IMG/VR virus record: IMGVR_UViG_3300043464_001246 | Location: 1-23,877 of that record | Strand: one strand, 5' to 3' | Origin: a virus | DNA length: 23,877 nucleotides | Part shown: piece after piece, positions 1 through 4,657 of the stretch | Position numbering within the stretch: position 1 is the stretch's first letter | Layout of the letters: the number at the start of each line of letters is the position of its first letter | Made by a program: the position numbers and the translations under genes | Notes under the pieces: model-generated | Databases searched by the model: none | Told to the model about the DNA's origin: nothing | Seen by the model: the letters and a program-made list of their open reading frames with translations, nothing else

Positions 1-1
1 C

Positions 2-151
2 CTATTCTGTGACCTTAGTCACAGTAGGGAGAGAGATTAAGTAGCGTAGCAATACCTTACGCTCATAGGTAGTTAATTCGGGGTGATTAGAAACCACGCC
101 ACCATTTTGGTATTCCCAAACAATTTTATTAAAAGTCTTTTCGGATAACAT
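2..151 (-). CDS. Small hypothetical protein (49 aa)
   Basis: This short leftward frame has no family I recognise. The frame is open further upstream, but the start at 151 is preferred because its ATG overlaps the TAA of the preceding leftward gene as TAATG, a stop-restart junction. That pattern recurs many times in this phage. The product is basic to neutral, with a central YERKVLLRYLISL segment that could form a helix. It has no cysteine cluster, signal peptide or membrane segment. The TAG stop lies at the window edge and is complete. It is probably cotranslated with the zinc-finger-like protein upstream of it, and its function is unknown. Confidence 0.55.
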   Translation of the reverse strand: MLSEKTFNKIVWEYQNGGVVSNHPELTTYERKVLLRYLISLPTVTKVTE

Positions 152-339
152 TACATCACCCAACTTTCTTGAGTGTATGCTAACCACTCACCAAGAGTCA
201 TTAAACCCTTGTATTCTCCGCAATTACCGCAGAAGTAATCGGAAGCATAGTCTGAGCAGAATACGCAGACGATAGAATTGGCTTCATCAGCCTGAACATT
301 AGAGAGTGTTATCTCTCTTACTTTATTTAGTGTAGTCAT
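151..339 (-). CDS. Small zinc-finger-like protein (62 aa)
   Basis: The protein carries two CxxC knuckles, C25-x2-C28 and C37-x2-C40, spaced as in a small four-cysteine zinc ribbon. A segment containing GLMTLGEWL follows. Phages commonly encode such mini zinc proteins, and their roles are mostly unknown: nucleic-acid binding or host takeover are the usual guesses. A purine-rich GAAAGG lies a few bases before the ATG on the minus strand. A candidate promoter sits about 40 bp upstream. The stop overlaps the start of the next leftward gene (TAATG), so the two form a coupled pair. I see no catalytic motif. Confidence 0.6.
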   Translation of the reverse strand: MTTLNKVREITLSNVQADEANSIVCVFCSDYASDYFCGNCGEYKGLMTLGEWLAYTQESWVM

Positions 340-380
340 TTTAACTACCTTTCTTAGTAAGACTTTCTTACTTTCTTTAT

Positions 381-409
381 ACTATAAGCCTAACATGGGG
401 CACTGACAT
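381..409 (-). promoter_or_regulatory. Candidate leftward promoter
   Basis: On the minus strand ATGTCA (409-404) and TATAGT (386-381) are separated by 17 bp, matching the sigma70 consensus at 4/6 and 5/6. The spacing suits transcription of the leftward gene beginning at 339. Confidence 0.4.
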
Positions 410-425
410 TTTCGCTATCACAATT

Positions 426-510
426 CGGACATGTCGGACATTTTGTAAGTTAATTTTATAAATAGGCGTGAGATACATCACATTTATGGTCGCTCTATCC
501 CAAATGTCCG
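426..510. repeat. CGGACAT direct and inverted repeats (operator candidate)
   Basis: CGGACAT occurs at 426-432 and again at 435-441, a 9-bp periodicity. A perfect inverted copy of the nine-base version CGGACATTT (435-443) lies at 502-510 as AAATGTCCG. All three are in the non-coding interval between the leftward genes (to 339) and the rightward gene at 612. This is where a repressor or activator of divergent transcription would bind. The rest of 340-576 holds nothing else I can name. Confidence 0.45.
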
Positions 511-576
511 TTTCTGTTTAGGTGTGTATCGTACAAATAAAACCTATATTAACATTTTGGTAAATCTAAAAAATAG

Positions 577-605
577 TTGACTAGAATATTTTATATTGGT
601 AAAAT
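577..605 (+). promoter_or_regulatory. Sigma70-type promoter for a leaderless mRNA
   Basis: TTGACT (577-582), a 17-bp spacer and TAAAAT (600-605). Exactly six bases separate the -10 box from the ATG at 612, so the expected transcription start coincides with the start codon. There is no Shine-Dalgarno sequence. The same geometry recurs at four other genes here. Confidence 0.7.
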
Positions 606-611
606 AAACAC

Positions 612-719
612 ATGGCTGCTAATCGAATCGTTATATGTGAGATATGTGGGCGGGAATTAGAAGTAAGATCTGGCTTTGCTCATTTGACCCTAGCTAGGCA
701 TTTAAAAGAACATAAGTAA
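612..719 (+). CDS. 35-aa zinc-finger-like micro-protein
   Basis: The frame encodes a 35-residue peptide with C9-x2-C12 followed by H30-x3-H34, the ligand order of a C2H2 finger. Hydrophobic residues and the basic end LARHLKEHK fit such a fold. The start is set by the promoter geometry: the ATG lies where transcription should begin, so the message is probably leaderless. tRNA-Met follows six bases after the stop and is likely on the same transcript. Small C2H2-like peptides are widespread in actinobacterial and other phages and may bind nucleic acid. The specific role is unknown. Confidence 0.6.
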   Translation: MAANRIVICEICGRELEVRSGFAHLTLARHLKEHK

Positions 720-724
720 TACCT

Positions 725-798
725 GGAGACATAGCTTAGTTGGTTAAAGCCCCAAACTCATAATTTGGTAATCGTAGGTTCGAGTCCTACTGTCTCTA
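725..798 (+). tRNA. tRNA-Met (anticodon CAT)
   Basis: A full cloverleaf can be drawn. The acceptor stem is 725-731 with 791-797, six Watson-Crick pairs plus a G-U end pair. The D stem GCTT/AAGC is 734-737 with 747-750. The anticodon stem CCAAA/TTTGG is 752-756 with 764-768, with loop CTCATAA and anticodon CAT at 759-761. The T stem GTAGG/CCTAC has loop TTCGAGT. The discriminator is A798 and CCA is not encoded. The anticodon stem lacks the three G-C pairs of initiators and position 1 is G, so elongator Met is most likely. Ile2, read after lysidine modification, cannot be excluded. Confidence 0.9.
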
Positions 799-818
799 CA
801 GATATTTTTTAAAAGCTA

Positions 819-848
819 TTGACCTAGTAAAATCTATTATGTTATAAT
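819..848 (+). promoter_or_regulatory. Strong sigma70-type promoter
   Basis: TTGACC (819-824), an 18-bp spacer and a perfect TATAAT (843-848), starting 21 bp after the tRNA. The predicted start is near 854-855. This gives about 195 nt of untranslated leader before the TTG at 1049, unlike the leaderless genes around it. Confidence 0.75.
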
Positions 849-854
849 TCTCTA

Positions 855-1040
855 GCACAGTAGTTTTCGGAGATCGCATCAAGGGTTTAAACTTGTGTAG
901 CAACCATACCAAGGAAGCTGGCCTTAAAAGGTTCAACCGATGAATCCGCACCAAAAGTCGCAGGGTTTCGGGGATATGTATATAATTTCTATATGCATGC
1001 CCATAGGGTTTATATAGCAAACCCCCAAGCAAGTAAGGAT
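855..1040 (+). ncRNA. Long structured leader or small RNA of unknown family
   Basis: This roughly 185-nt transcribed, non-coding stretch begins at a strong promoter and ends at the ribosome-binding site of the next gene. It is visibly more GC-balanced than its surroundings. Its 3' part folds into an imperfect long hairpin (971-982 with 990-1002, GGG pairing CCC at the base) and a perfect six-pair hairpin GGGTTT/AAACCC (1006-1011 with 1019-1024). The 5' part offers short pairings such as AAGG/CCTT (911-914 with 922-925). I compared it by eye with cobalamin, SAM-I, TPP, glutamine, T-box, tmRNA, RNase P and group I intron landmarks and found no convincing match. No U-tract follows the last hairpin. 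A cis-regulatory leader and a processed ncRNA are both possible. Confidence 0.45.
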
Positions 1041-1048
1041 GTTTCAAA

Positions 1049-1261
1049 TTGGCTAAAAGAATAAATTGGGAATATGCAAATATTAGAGATAAGACATATG
1101 GTATTCCTTTTGATAATACATATGATTGGCGAAAATTAAAGTCAGTAAGAGATGTAGAATGCAATGCTTGTAAGAGAAGAATTCATAAAGGTCAGAATAT
1201 GCTTTGGAATGTAAATACCAAAGACGTTATGCATATTGAAAATGAATGTAAGCTCTGGTAA
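1049..1261 (+). CDS. 70-aa Cys/His zinc-binding small protein
   Basis: The start is TTG, chosen because AAGTAAGGA lies about nine bases upstream and no ATG in frame fits better. The N-terminal half is rich in charged and aromatic residues. The C-terminal half has C38-x2-C41, H62 and C67, a likely single zinc site, ending in KLW. It is preceded by the long structured leader at 855-1040, so expression may be controlled at the RNA level. I do not recognise the family. It resembles other phage mini zinc proteins only in layout. Confidence 0.6.
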   Translation: MAKRINWEYANIRDKTYGIPFDNTYDWRKLKSVRDVECNACKRRIHKGQNMLWNVNTKDVMHIENECKLW

Positions 1262-1314
1262 TTGAATATTCAAAAAAATAATTTTATTAACATTTAATAT
1301 AACCTATAATCCTA

Positions 1315-1342
1315 GTCGACTATAATATTTATCCTATATAAT
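1315..1342 (+). promoter_or_regulatory. Promoter for leaderless HNH gene
   Basis: TATAAT at 1337-1342 lies exactly six bases before the ATG at 1349. The -35 region reads GTCGAC (1315-1320) within CTAGTCGACTA, a variant of the TAGTTGACTA element at other promoters here, with a 15-16 bp spacer. The -35 is weaker than at the sister promoters. Confidence 0.55.
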
Positions 1343-1348
1343 TAAGAT

Positions 1349-1630
1349 ATGAAGTCTGAAAAGACGACGGATAGAACACGCAAAGCTTATTTGGTTAAAT
1401 ATATCCAAGAGCTGAAGTCAAGTACTCCCTGTATGGACTGTAAGGAATCTTTCCCATACTATGTTATGGATTTTGATCACGTACGTGGGCGGAAGCATAA
1501 GAATGTAATGGAACTTATTCCTACACTATCCAAGAAGATAATAGATCTAGAAATAGCCAAGTGTGAGATAGTTTGCTCAAATTGTCATAGAGTCAGAACT
1601 CATGAACGTAAATCTAATAAGTCTAAATAA
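1349..1630 (+). CDS. HNH-type endonuclease-like protein (93 aa)
   Basis: The protein has the signature of small phage HNH proteins. C28-x2-C31 forms the first zinc knuckle, and D41-F-D43-H44 is the metal-binding catalytic core. Then come C72, C76-x2-C79-H80 and H85 near the C-terminus. It is short compared with full HNH homing enzymes, but this length is common for stand-alone phage HNH proteins. Such proteins nick or cut DNA and may act in packaging, in homing or as free-standing nucleases; the sequence does not say which. The ATG sits at the predicted transcription start, with no Shine-Dalgarno sequence. Confidence 0.8.
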   Translation: MKSEKTTDRTRKAYLVKYIQELKSSTPCMDCKESFPYYVMDFDHVRGRKHKNVMELIPTLSKKIIDLEIAKCEIVCSNCHRVRTHERKSNKSK

Positions 1631-1638
1631 TATCCTAG

Positions 1639-1668
1639 TTGACTAGAATATATACCTAATGTTATAAT
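1639..1668 (+). promoter_or_regulatory. Sigma70-type promoter for a leaderless mRNA
   Basis: TTGACT (1639-1644), an 18-bp spacer and TATAAT (1663-1668), then six bases to the ATG at 1675. The -35 lies in the near-palindrome CTAGTTGACTAG (1636-1647). Confidence 0.75.
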
Positions 1669-1674
1669 AAAATC

Positions 1675-1821
1675 ATGAAAAAGAAATTTGTAGGAATGAT
1701 GGTCCTGATTGCGACAGCAATCCTTTCAGGTGTAGCTTTAAATAAATTTTTAAATTGGGCGGGACAACAAGAAATCTTTGATTTTGACCTAAATGAAGAT
1801 ATAGATGAAGAAAGCTTCTAA
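1675..1821 (+). CDS. 48-aa membrane-anchored small protein
   Basis: The protein starts MKKKF, followed by a hydrophobic stretch at about residues 6-22 (VGMMVLIATAILSGVAL). It ends in an acidic tail rich in Asp and Glu, ending DEESF. That is the layout of a single-pass inner-membrane peptide or an uncleaved signal anchor. No lipobox cysteine is present. The strong promoter with leaderless geometry fixes the start. Its last codons overlap the start of a second hydrophobic peptide in another frame. An accessory membrane or lysis role is possible, but nothing in the sequence proves it. Confidence 0.6.
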   Translation: MKKKFVGMMVLIATAILSGVALNKFLNWAGQQEIFDFDLNEDIDEESF

Positions 1822-1894
1822 ACTTCTTATTTGGTCTCTATTGATCATAATGTTTATATCTAGCTTATCTATGCTTTTGGTTATATTGGAGTAA
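1805..1894 (+). CDS. 29-aa hydrophobic peptide overlapping upstream gene
   Basis: A 29-codon frame begins inside the end of the preceding gene, overlapping it by 17 bases in a different frame. It encodes a basic N-terminus (MKKASK) and one long hydrophobic helix (LLIWSLLIIMFISSLSMLLVIL) ending in a single Glu. Upstream spacing suits translational coupling, although the Shine-Dalgarno sequence is poor. The pairing of two small membrane peptides resembles holin/antiholin or spanin-like arrangements in general layout only. The frame could also be fortuitous. Confidence 0.4.
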   Translation: MKKASKLLIWSLLIIMFISSLSMLLVILE

Positions 1895-2080
1895 ATGGGT
1901 AGCATCCCTTCTCCAGCCCCGTTCCGCCTTGTCTGACCCGTAGGGTCATAATATGGCTAAAGATGGCTTAGAGGGCCCACAGAGCAATTTAGAGGCATAT
2001 CCTGGCAAATGGAGTATGAGAGGATGTCTCTTCTCGCCGAAGCACTTTTTTCGGGCGCACTTTTAAATCGCACTATATAT
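1895..2080 (+). other. GC-richer interval with hairpins and a possible 37-aa frame
   Basis: This interval is much richer in G and C than the flanks. It contains the hairpin TGACCC-GTA-GGGTCA (1934-1948). It also contains a second hairpin, CGCCGAA with TTCGGGCG around 2034-2056, whose loop carries a T-run. An open frame at 1953-2066 (37 aa, MAKDGLEGPQ..) has no Shine-Dalgarno sequence and no recognisable motif. Its composition is unlike the other genes here. I lean toward a structured RNA or regulatory segment over a gene. Confidence 0.3.
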
Positions 2081-2084
2081 AAAT

Positions 2085-2100
2085 TGTTTCACATGAAACA
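2085..2100. promoter_or_regulatory. parS-like palindrome
   Basis: TGTTTCACATGAAACA matches the bacterial chromosomal parS consensus TGTTTCACGTGAAACA (the binding site of ParB) at 15 of 16 positions; only one central base differs. The arms TGTTTCA and TGAAACA are perfect inverted repeats. No parA or parB gene lies in the window. The site abuts the -35 of the tRNA-Arg promoter, so an operator role is an alternative. Confidence 0.55.
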
Positions 2101-2129
2101 TTGCCATTGCCGCCGCTTAATAGTATAAT
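2101..2129 (+). promoter_or_regulatory. Promoter for tRNA-Arg
   Basis: TTGCCA (2101-2106), a 17-bp spacer and a perfect TATAAT (2124-2129). The predicted start is about 2136, four bases before the mature tRNA. Confidence 0.65.
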
Positions 2130-2139
2130 GATAATACGT

Positions 2140-2210
2140 TTCAGGTTCGTCTAATGGTAGGACTCTTGCTTCCGAAGCAAATAACGTGGGTCCGATTCCT
2201 ACACCTGAAG
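2140..2210 (+). tRNA. tRNA-Arg (anticodon CCG)
   Basis: The acceptor stem TTCAGGT/ACCTGAA (2140-2146 with 2203-2209) is fully paired. The D stem is GTCT/GGAC. The anticodon arm is 2165-2181 with loop TTCCGAA and anticodon CCG (2172-2174); its outermost pair is a C-A mismatch. The T stem GTGGG/CCTAC has one G-T pair and loop TCCGATT. The discriminator is G2210, followed by CCC. The codon read is CGG, which looks uncommon in this AT-rich genome. Confidence 0.85.
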
Positions 2211-2239
2211 CCCGCATTGACCCATAGCTCAGTACCGTT

Positions 2240-2334
2240 AAAAAGGACAAAACCCAATCAGAGGCGGATCCGATTGGGTTTTGCTGATCTTACGATCATG
2301 TACTGGGAACATGTGGGATGCTACGACCAGTACT
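2240..2334 (-). ncRNA. Candidate leftward small RNA with GNRA tetraloop
   Basis: A leftward promoter (2368-2340) would start transcription near 2333-2334. The RNA then shows three hairpins. The first is a 5' stem GTACTGG/CCAGTAC (2333-2327 with 2306-2300) with a 20-nt loop. The second is a five-pair stem TGATC/GATCA closing a GTAA loop, a GNRA tetraloop on this strand only (2298-2285). The third is a 12-pair terminator stem followed by TCCTTTTT. It contains no convincing open frame. The promoter, structures and terminator point to a stand-alone RNA of about 90-95 nt. Its target is unknown. Confidence 0.55.
2248..2283. terminator. Rho-independent terminator, 12-bp perfect stem
   Basis: CAAAACCCAATC (2248-2259) pairs perfectly with GATTGGGTTTTG (2272-2283) around a 12-nt loop. 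On the minus strand TCCTTTTT follows the stem, making a good intrinsic terminator for leftward transcription. On the plus strand the stem itself ends in TTTT and may stop the tRNA-Arg transcript. Confidence 0.8.
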
Positions 2335-2339
2335 CATTA

Positions 2340-2368
2340 ATTGTAAAATATTCTAGATACTAAGTCAA
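2340..2368 (-). promoter_or_regulatory. Leftward promoter of the candidate small RNA
   Basis: On the minus strand TTGACT (2368-2363), a 17-bp spacer and TACAAT (2345-2340), preceded by TAG. The TAGTTGACT context is the same as at the leaderless-gene promoters. Confidence 0.6.
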
Positions 2369-2383
2369 CTACTTTTTAAATAT

Positions 2384-2599
2384 TTATTCTTTTTCTTGAT
2401 CTGGGGTATATGCTGGATTAGGACCAAGAAGATATCCCTTTTCGTGATACTCAATCATCTTAGAGGTCTTTTCAGATCCAGCCACTTTATCAGATATCAG
2501 GGTCAGCATGTCATAAATTCTATGAAGCATGATGTAAGTAACCATAGGAAGATTCTCTTCTATAGTTCCGTTCTCATCTGGAATGTTATCTTCAGTCAT
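2384..2599 (-). CDS. 71-aa small phage protein, last gene of lysozyme operon
   Basis: The protein has an acidic N-terminus and a helical, methionine-rich middle (LPMVTYIMLHRIYDMLTLI). Its C-terminus (MIEYHEKGYLLGPNPAYTP) looks conserved-type. I recognise no enzyme motif or membrane segment of full length. The ATG overlaps the end of the 36-aa gene upstream (ATGACTGA), which fixes the start and implies translational coupling. It is the third small protein downstream of the lysozyme-like gene. It may serve the virion or lysis module, but the function is unknown. Confidence 0.65.
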   Translation of the reverse strand: MTEDNIPDENGTIEENLPMVTYIMLHRIYDMLTLISDKVAGSEKTSKMIEYHEKGYLLGPNPAYTPDQEKE

Positions 2600-2702
2600 T
2601 TTTTCTCCCTATATCTTCCCAAAATTTTTCTCTACCCATAGCGTCAGTTTCTAAAATAATCTTAGACTCGTATTCGGTGGTATCTTCAGGCTTATCTGTC
2701 AT
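2592..2702 (-). CDS. 36-aa micro-protein inside leftward operon
   Basis: This frame bridges the two flanking 71-aa genes almost exactly. Its ATG at 2702 overlaps the end of the upstream gene (stop at 2692-2694), and its TGA at 2592-2594 overlaps the start of the downstream gene. The product begins MTDKPEDTTEYESK and contains TDAMGREKFWEDIG before a basic end. It is acidic overall, with no cysteines and no membrane segment. The perfect tiling between overlapping neighbours is the main evidence that it is real. Function unknown. Confidence 0.6.
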   Translation of the reverse strand: MTDKPEDTTEYESKIILETDAMGREKFWEDIGRKND

Positions 2703-2907
2703 TATTATTTTCAACATTCTTTCTAATTTTTTCATAAAGATCTATACCTAGATAATTCTTGTAGTCACATGATGTGCAGTATAAATATATGCTATCTTCC
2801 CAGTCTAGGTTAGACATAAGAAGGCCCTGATCCATTGGACACTCAAGTCTAGGAACAAGGCCTTCTTCTGCTAGTTGAAGGTATTTAGATACGTACTGTA
2901 TCCTCAT
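2692..2907 (-). CDS. 71-aa zinc-ribbon-like small protein
   Basis: The N-terminal helix (MRIQYVSKYLQLAEEG) is followed by C23-P, then C44-x2-C47 in YCTSCDYKNYLGIDLYEKI. This fits a small zinc ribbon in which the first knuckle keeps only one cysteine. The minus-strand sequence AAGGAAGG lies three bases before the ATG. Twelve bases separate it from the lysozyme-like gene upstream, and it overlaps the 36-aa gene downstream. It is probably on the lysozyme mRNA. Role unknown. Confidence 0.65.
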   Translation of the reverse strand: MRIQYVSKYLQLAEEGLVPRLECPMDQGLLMSNLDWEDSIYLYCTSCDYKNYLGIDLYEKIRKNVENNNDR

Positions 2908-2919
2908 TAACCTTCCTTT

Positions 2920-3474
2920 CTAATAGTCGAATTCATTTACGAATTCTTTAAATCTTTCCCCGTTAAAGGAAGACCATGATGACCAATCTTTTCCGCCTTT
3001 AGTCATATAATACGTTATCTCTGAGTTTATTACTGGATCAAACAATAGAATGTTTGACTTTAATTCAAATTTTTCTTTACGATCAATGCCGAGTTCACCC
3101 AACATATTAATCTGAAAAATTCCGTAGGAACTGTCTCCAGTTTTCCTGTTACCATTGTAAGCCATAGGCCTTGCATTGGATTCTGACTTAGCAATAGCCC
3201 AAGCCATTTTAAGGGCTTTTCCTTCAAAACCAACAGCTGATAAAAGTTCTTTTAGTTCTTTGTCTGTTAGATTCTCAGAAGGCTTGTACACAGTATTGCT
3301 GTACTTCTCTAAGGTTTCTTTCTTTAGTTGTACCGTTGATTTTACAGGTACTTCTACCTGCAATGCTTGAGTTTCTGTTGGACCAGGCTGGACTGTAAAC
3401 AAGAATAATGTTATCATTCCTATATAAGACCAGTTATGGGCAACTTCGCTCAAACGTTCTTTGATTCTCTCCAT
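2920..3474 (-). CDS. Membrane-anchored lysozyme-like (SLT-type) protein, 184 aa
   Basis: The C-terminal domain (about 80-184) has the lysozyme/transglycosylase layout. GFEGKALKMAWAIAKSES carries the probable catalytic Glu at residue 98, and SSYGIFQINML is the second conserved block. Such domains cleave the glycan backbone of peptidoglycan. Residues 16-28 form a hydrophobic segment, so the protein may be exported or anchored by an N-terminal helix. I chose Met at 3474 over the in-frame ATG at 3480 because AGGAGG (3488-3483) is eight bases from the former and only two from the latter. The gene leads a leftward operon with three small genes. It could be an endolysin or a virion-associated lysin. 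Confidence 0.8.
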   Translation of the reverse strand: MERIKERLSEVAHNWSYIGMITLFLFTVQPGPTETQALQVEVPVKSTVQLKKETLEKYSNTVYKPSENLTDKELKELLSAVGFEGKALKMAWAIAKSESNARPMAYNGNRKTGDSSYGIFQINMLGELGIDRKEKFELKSNILLFDPVINSEITYYMTKGGKDWSSWSSFNGERFKEFVNEFDY

Positions 3475-3507
3475 TGGCATTTCCTCCTTTAGAGATAACG
3501 AACTATA

Positions 3508-3537
3508 ATAGTAGCATTGTAATTAAGTTACTGTCAA
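3508..3537 (-). promoter_or_regulatory. Leftward promoter of the lysozyme operon
   Basis: On the minus strand a perfect TTGACA (3537-3532), an 18-bp spacer and TACTAT (3513-3508). Unlike the leaderless genes, this transcript carries a strong AGGAGG ribosome-binding site. Confidence 0.7.
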
Positions 3538-3560
3538 GTCGGTTGACCAGAAAGAGTTAA

Positions 3561-4571
3561 GTGGAATTATCTTATTATACTATTAGAGCAGGACTTAATC
3601 CTGCTGTTGGATTTGGCTATGCTGGACAAAATATAGTTAATACGCTACAAGAATTAGGGCATACTGTTAAATTTGCAAGCCCTAAACCTCCAGTACAGAT
3701 AAACTTTACACAACCCCATCATTTTAAATTACATAAAAATCAATATCAAATTGGTTATACTCCATGGGAATCCACTTTAATTAGATCTGAGTGGAGAGAT
3801 ATATTTAATCAATGTGATGAAGTTTGGGCAACATCTGATTGGACGGCGGAGGTATATAAAAACAATGGTGTTACTAAACCTATTTATGTATATCCACATG
3901 GCATTGAACCTATATGGAAGCCATACAAAAGAATTTTACATCCAGGAAAACCACTTAAATTTTTACATATAGGAGAACCTTCTCCAAGAAAAGATGGTCA
4001 GTTAGTTGTAGATACTTTTATAAAATTATTTGGAAATAACCCAGAATATCATTTAACAGTTAAATGTCATGGAACTTCAACTATTAGAATATATAATAAT
4101 AGAAAAGAACTTGTCTCTCCAGATACTGTATATAGTAATATTTCAATAATTAAAGAAGAGTACACAATTGAACAGCTGGTTCAACTTTATCATATGCACC
4201 ATGTTTTAGTGTATCCAACCTGGGGAGAAGGTTTTGGATTTATTCCCCTACAAGGACTTGCAACTGGCATGCCAGTAATTTCAACATATGATTGGGCACA
4301 CTATAAAAAATTCCTAGGACCCCTAAAGTTAAAGTCAAGGTTAACAGATGCTTCAAAAGAAGGTGTTCCAAAAGCTGTAGGAGATTCCCACCTTGGAAGT
4401 TTTTATGAGCCAGATAAAGAACATTTAGTTGATCAAATGGTTCATGCAGCAGTTAACTTTAAAGCTTATTCTAATTATTACTATACCCAGTCAACTAAAA
4501 TACATGAAGAATATAATTGGGTTCAGTTGACCAATAATGCATTTAGTCACATATTTAAAAAGTTTTCATAA
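3561..4571 (+). CDS. GT4-like (GT-B fold) glycosyltransferase, 336 aa
   Basis: The N-terminal domain begins ELSYYTIRAGLNPAVGFGYAGQNI, with the glycine-rich loop of GT-B enzymes. It continues to EVWATSDWTAEVYKNNG and VYPHGIEP. The C-terminal domain has FLHIGEPSPRKDG and the nucleotide-sugar site WGEGFGFIPLQGLATGMPVI. In the usual E-x7-E motif the second Glu is replaced by Gln (E223 and Q231). Family members move a sugar from a nucleotide donor to protein, lipid or glycan; donor and acceptor cannot be told here. Start is GTG, with AAAGAG four bases upstream. It faces away from the lysozyme operon and precedes nrdJ. Possible targets are virion proteins, phage DNA or the host surface. Confidence 0.8.
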   Translation: MELSYYTIRAGLNPAVGFGYAGQNIVNTLQELGHTVKFASPKPPVQINFTQPHHFKLHKNQYQIGYTPWESTLIRSEWRDIFNQCDEVWATSDWTAEVYKNNGVTKPIYVYPHGIEPIWKPYKRILHPGKPLKFLHIGEPSPRKDGQLVVDTFIKLFGNNPEYHLTVKCHGTSTIRIYNNRKELVSPDTVYSNISIIKEEYTIEQLVQLYHMHHVLVYPTWGEGFGFIPLQGLATGMPVISTYDWAHYKKFLGPLKLKSRLTDASKEGVPKAVGDSHLGSFYEPDKEHLVDQMVHAAVNFKAYSNYYYTQSTKIHEEYNWVQLTNNAFSHIFKKFS

Positions 4572-4575
4572 CCTC

Positions 4576-4604
4576 TTCACACTTTAATAAAAGTTTGGTA
4601 GAAT
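4576..4604 (+). promoter_or_regulatory. Promoter of the ribonucleotide reductase gene
   Basis: TTCACA (4576-4581), a 17-bp spacer and TAGAAT (4599-4604), each 5/6 to consensus. The roughly 47-nt leader holds a small hairpin CGAC-TAC-GTCG (4632-4642) and GAAAGAG six bases before the ATG. The leader is too short for a cobalamin riboswitch. Confidence 0.6.
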
Positions 4605-4657
4605 TGGTATCTTACTAAAAATTAAATCAAGCGACTACGTCGTAGAAAGAGTGTATT

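Noticed and set aside
725-798. Initiator tRNA-fMet
   Set aside because: The anticodon stem CCAAA/TTTGG lacks the three G-C pairs, and the acceptor end is G-U where initiators have a C-A type mismatch.
855-1040. Known riboswitch (cobalamin, SAM, glutamine) upstream of the 70-aa gene
   Set aside because: Fragments such as GCTGGCC and GATGAA look vaguely familiar, but the ordered conserved blocks of these classes are absent.
796-1164. 122-codon leftward open frame
   Set aside because: It runs antisense to the promoter, the structured leader and the 70-aa gene. It lacks a ribosome-binding site, and its composition mirrors the opposite strand.
2154-2363. 69-codon rightward frame
   Set aside because: It starts inside tRNA-Arg and runs through the terminator and the leftward small-RNA gene, with no ribosome-binding site.
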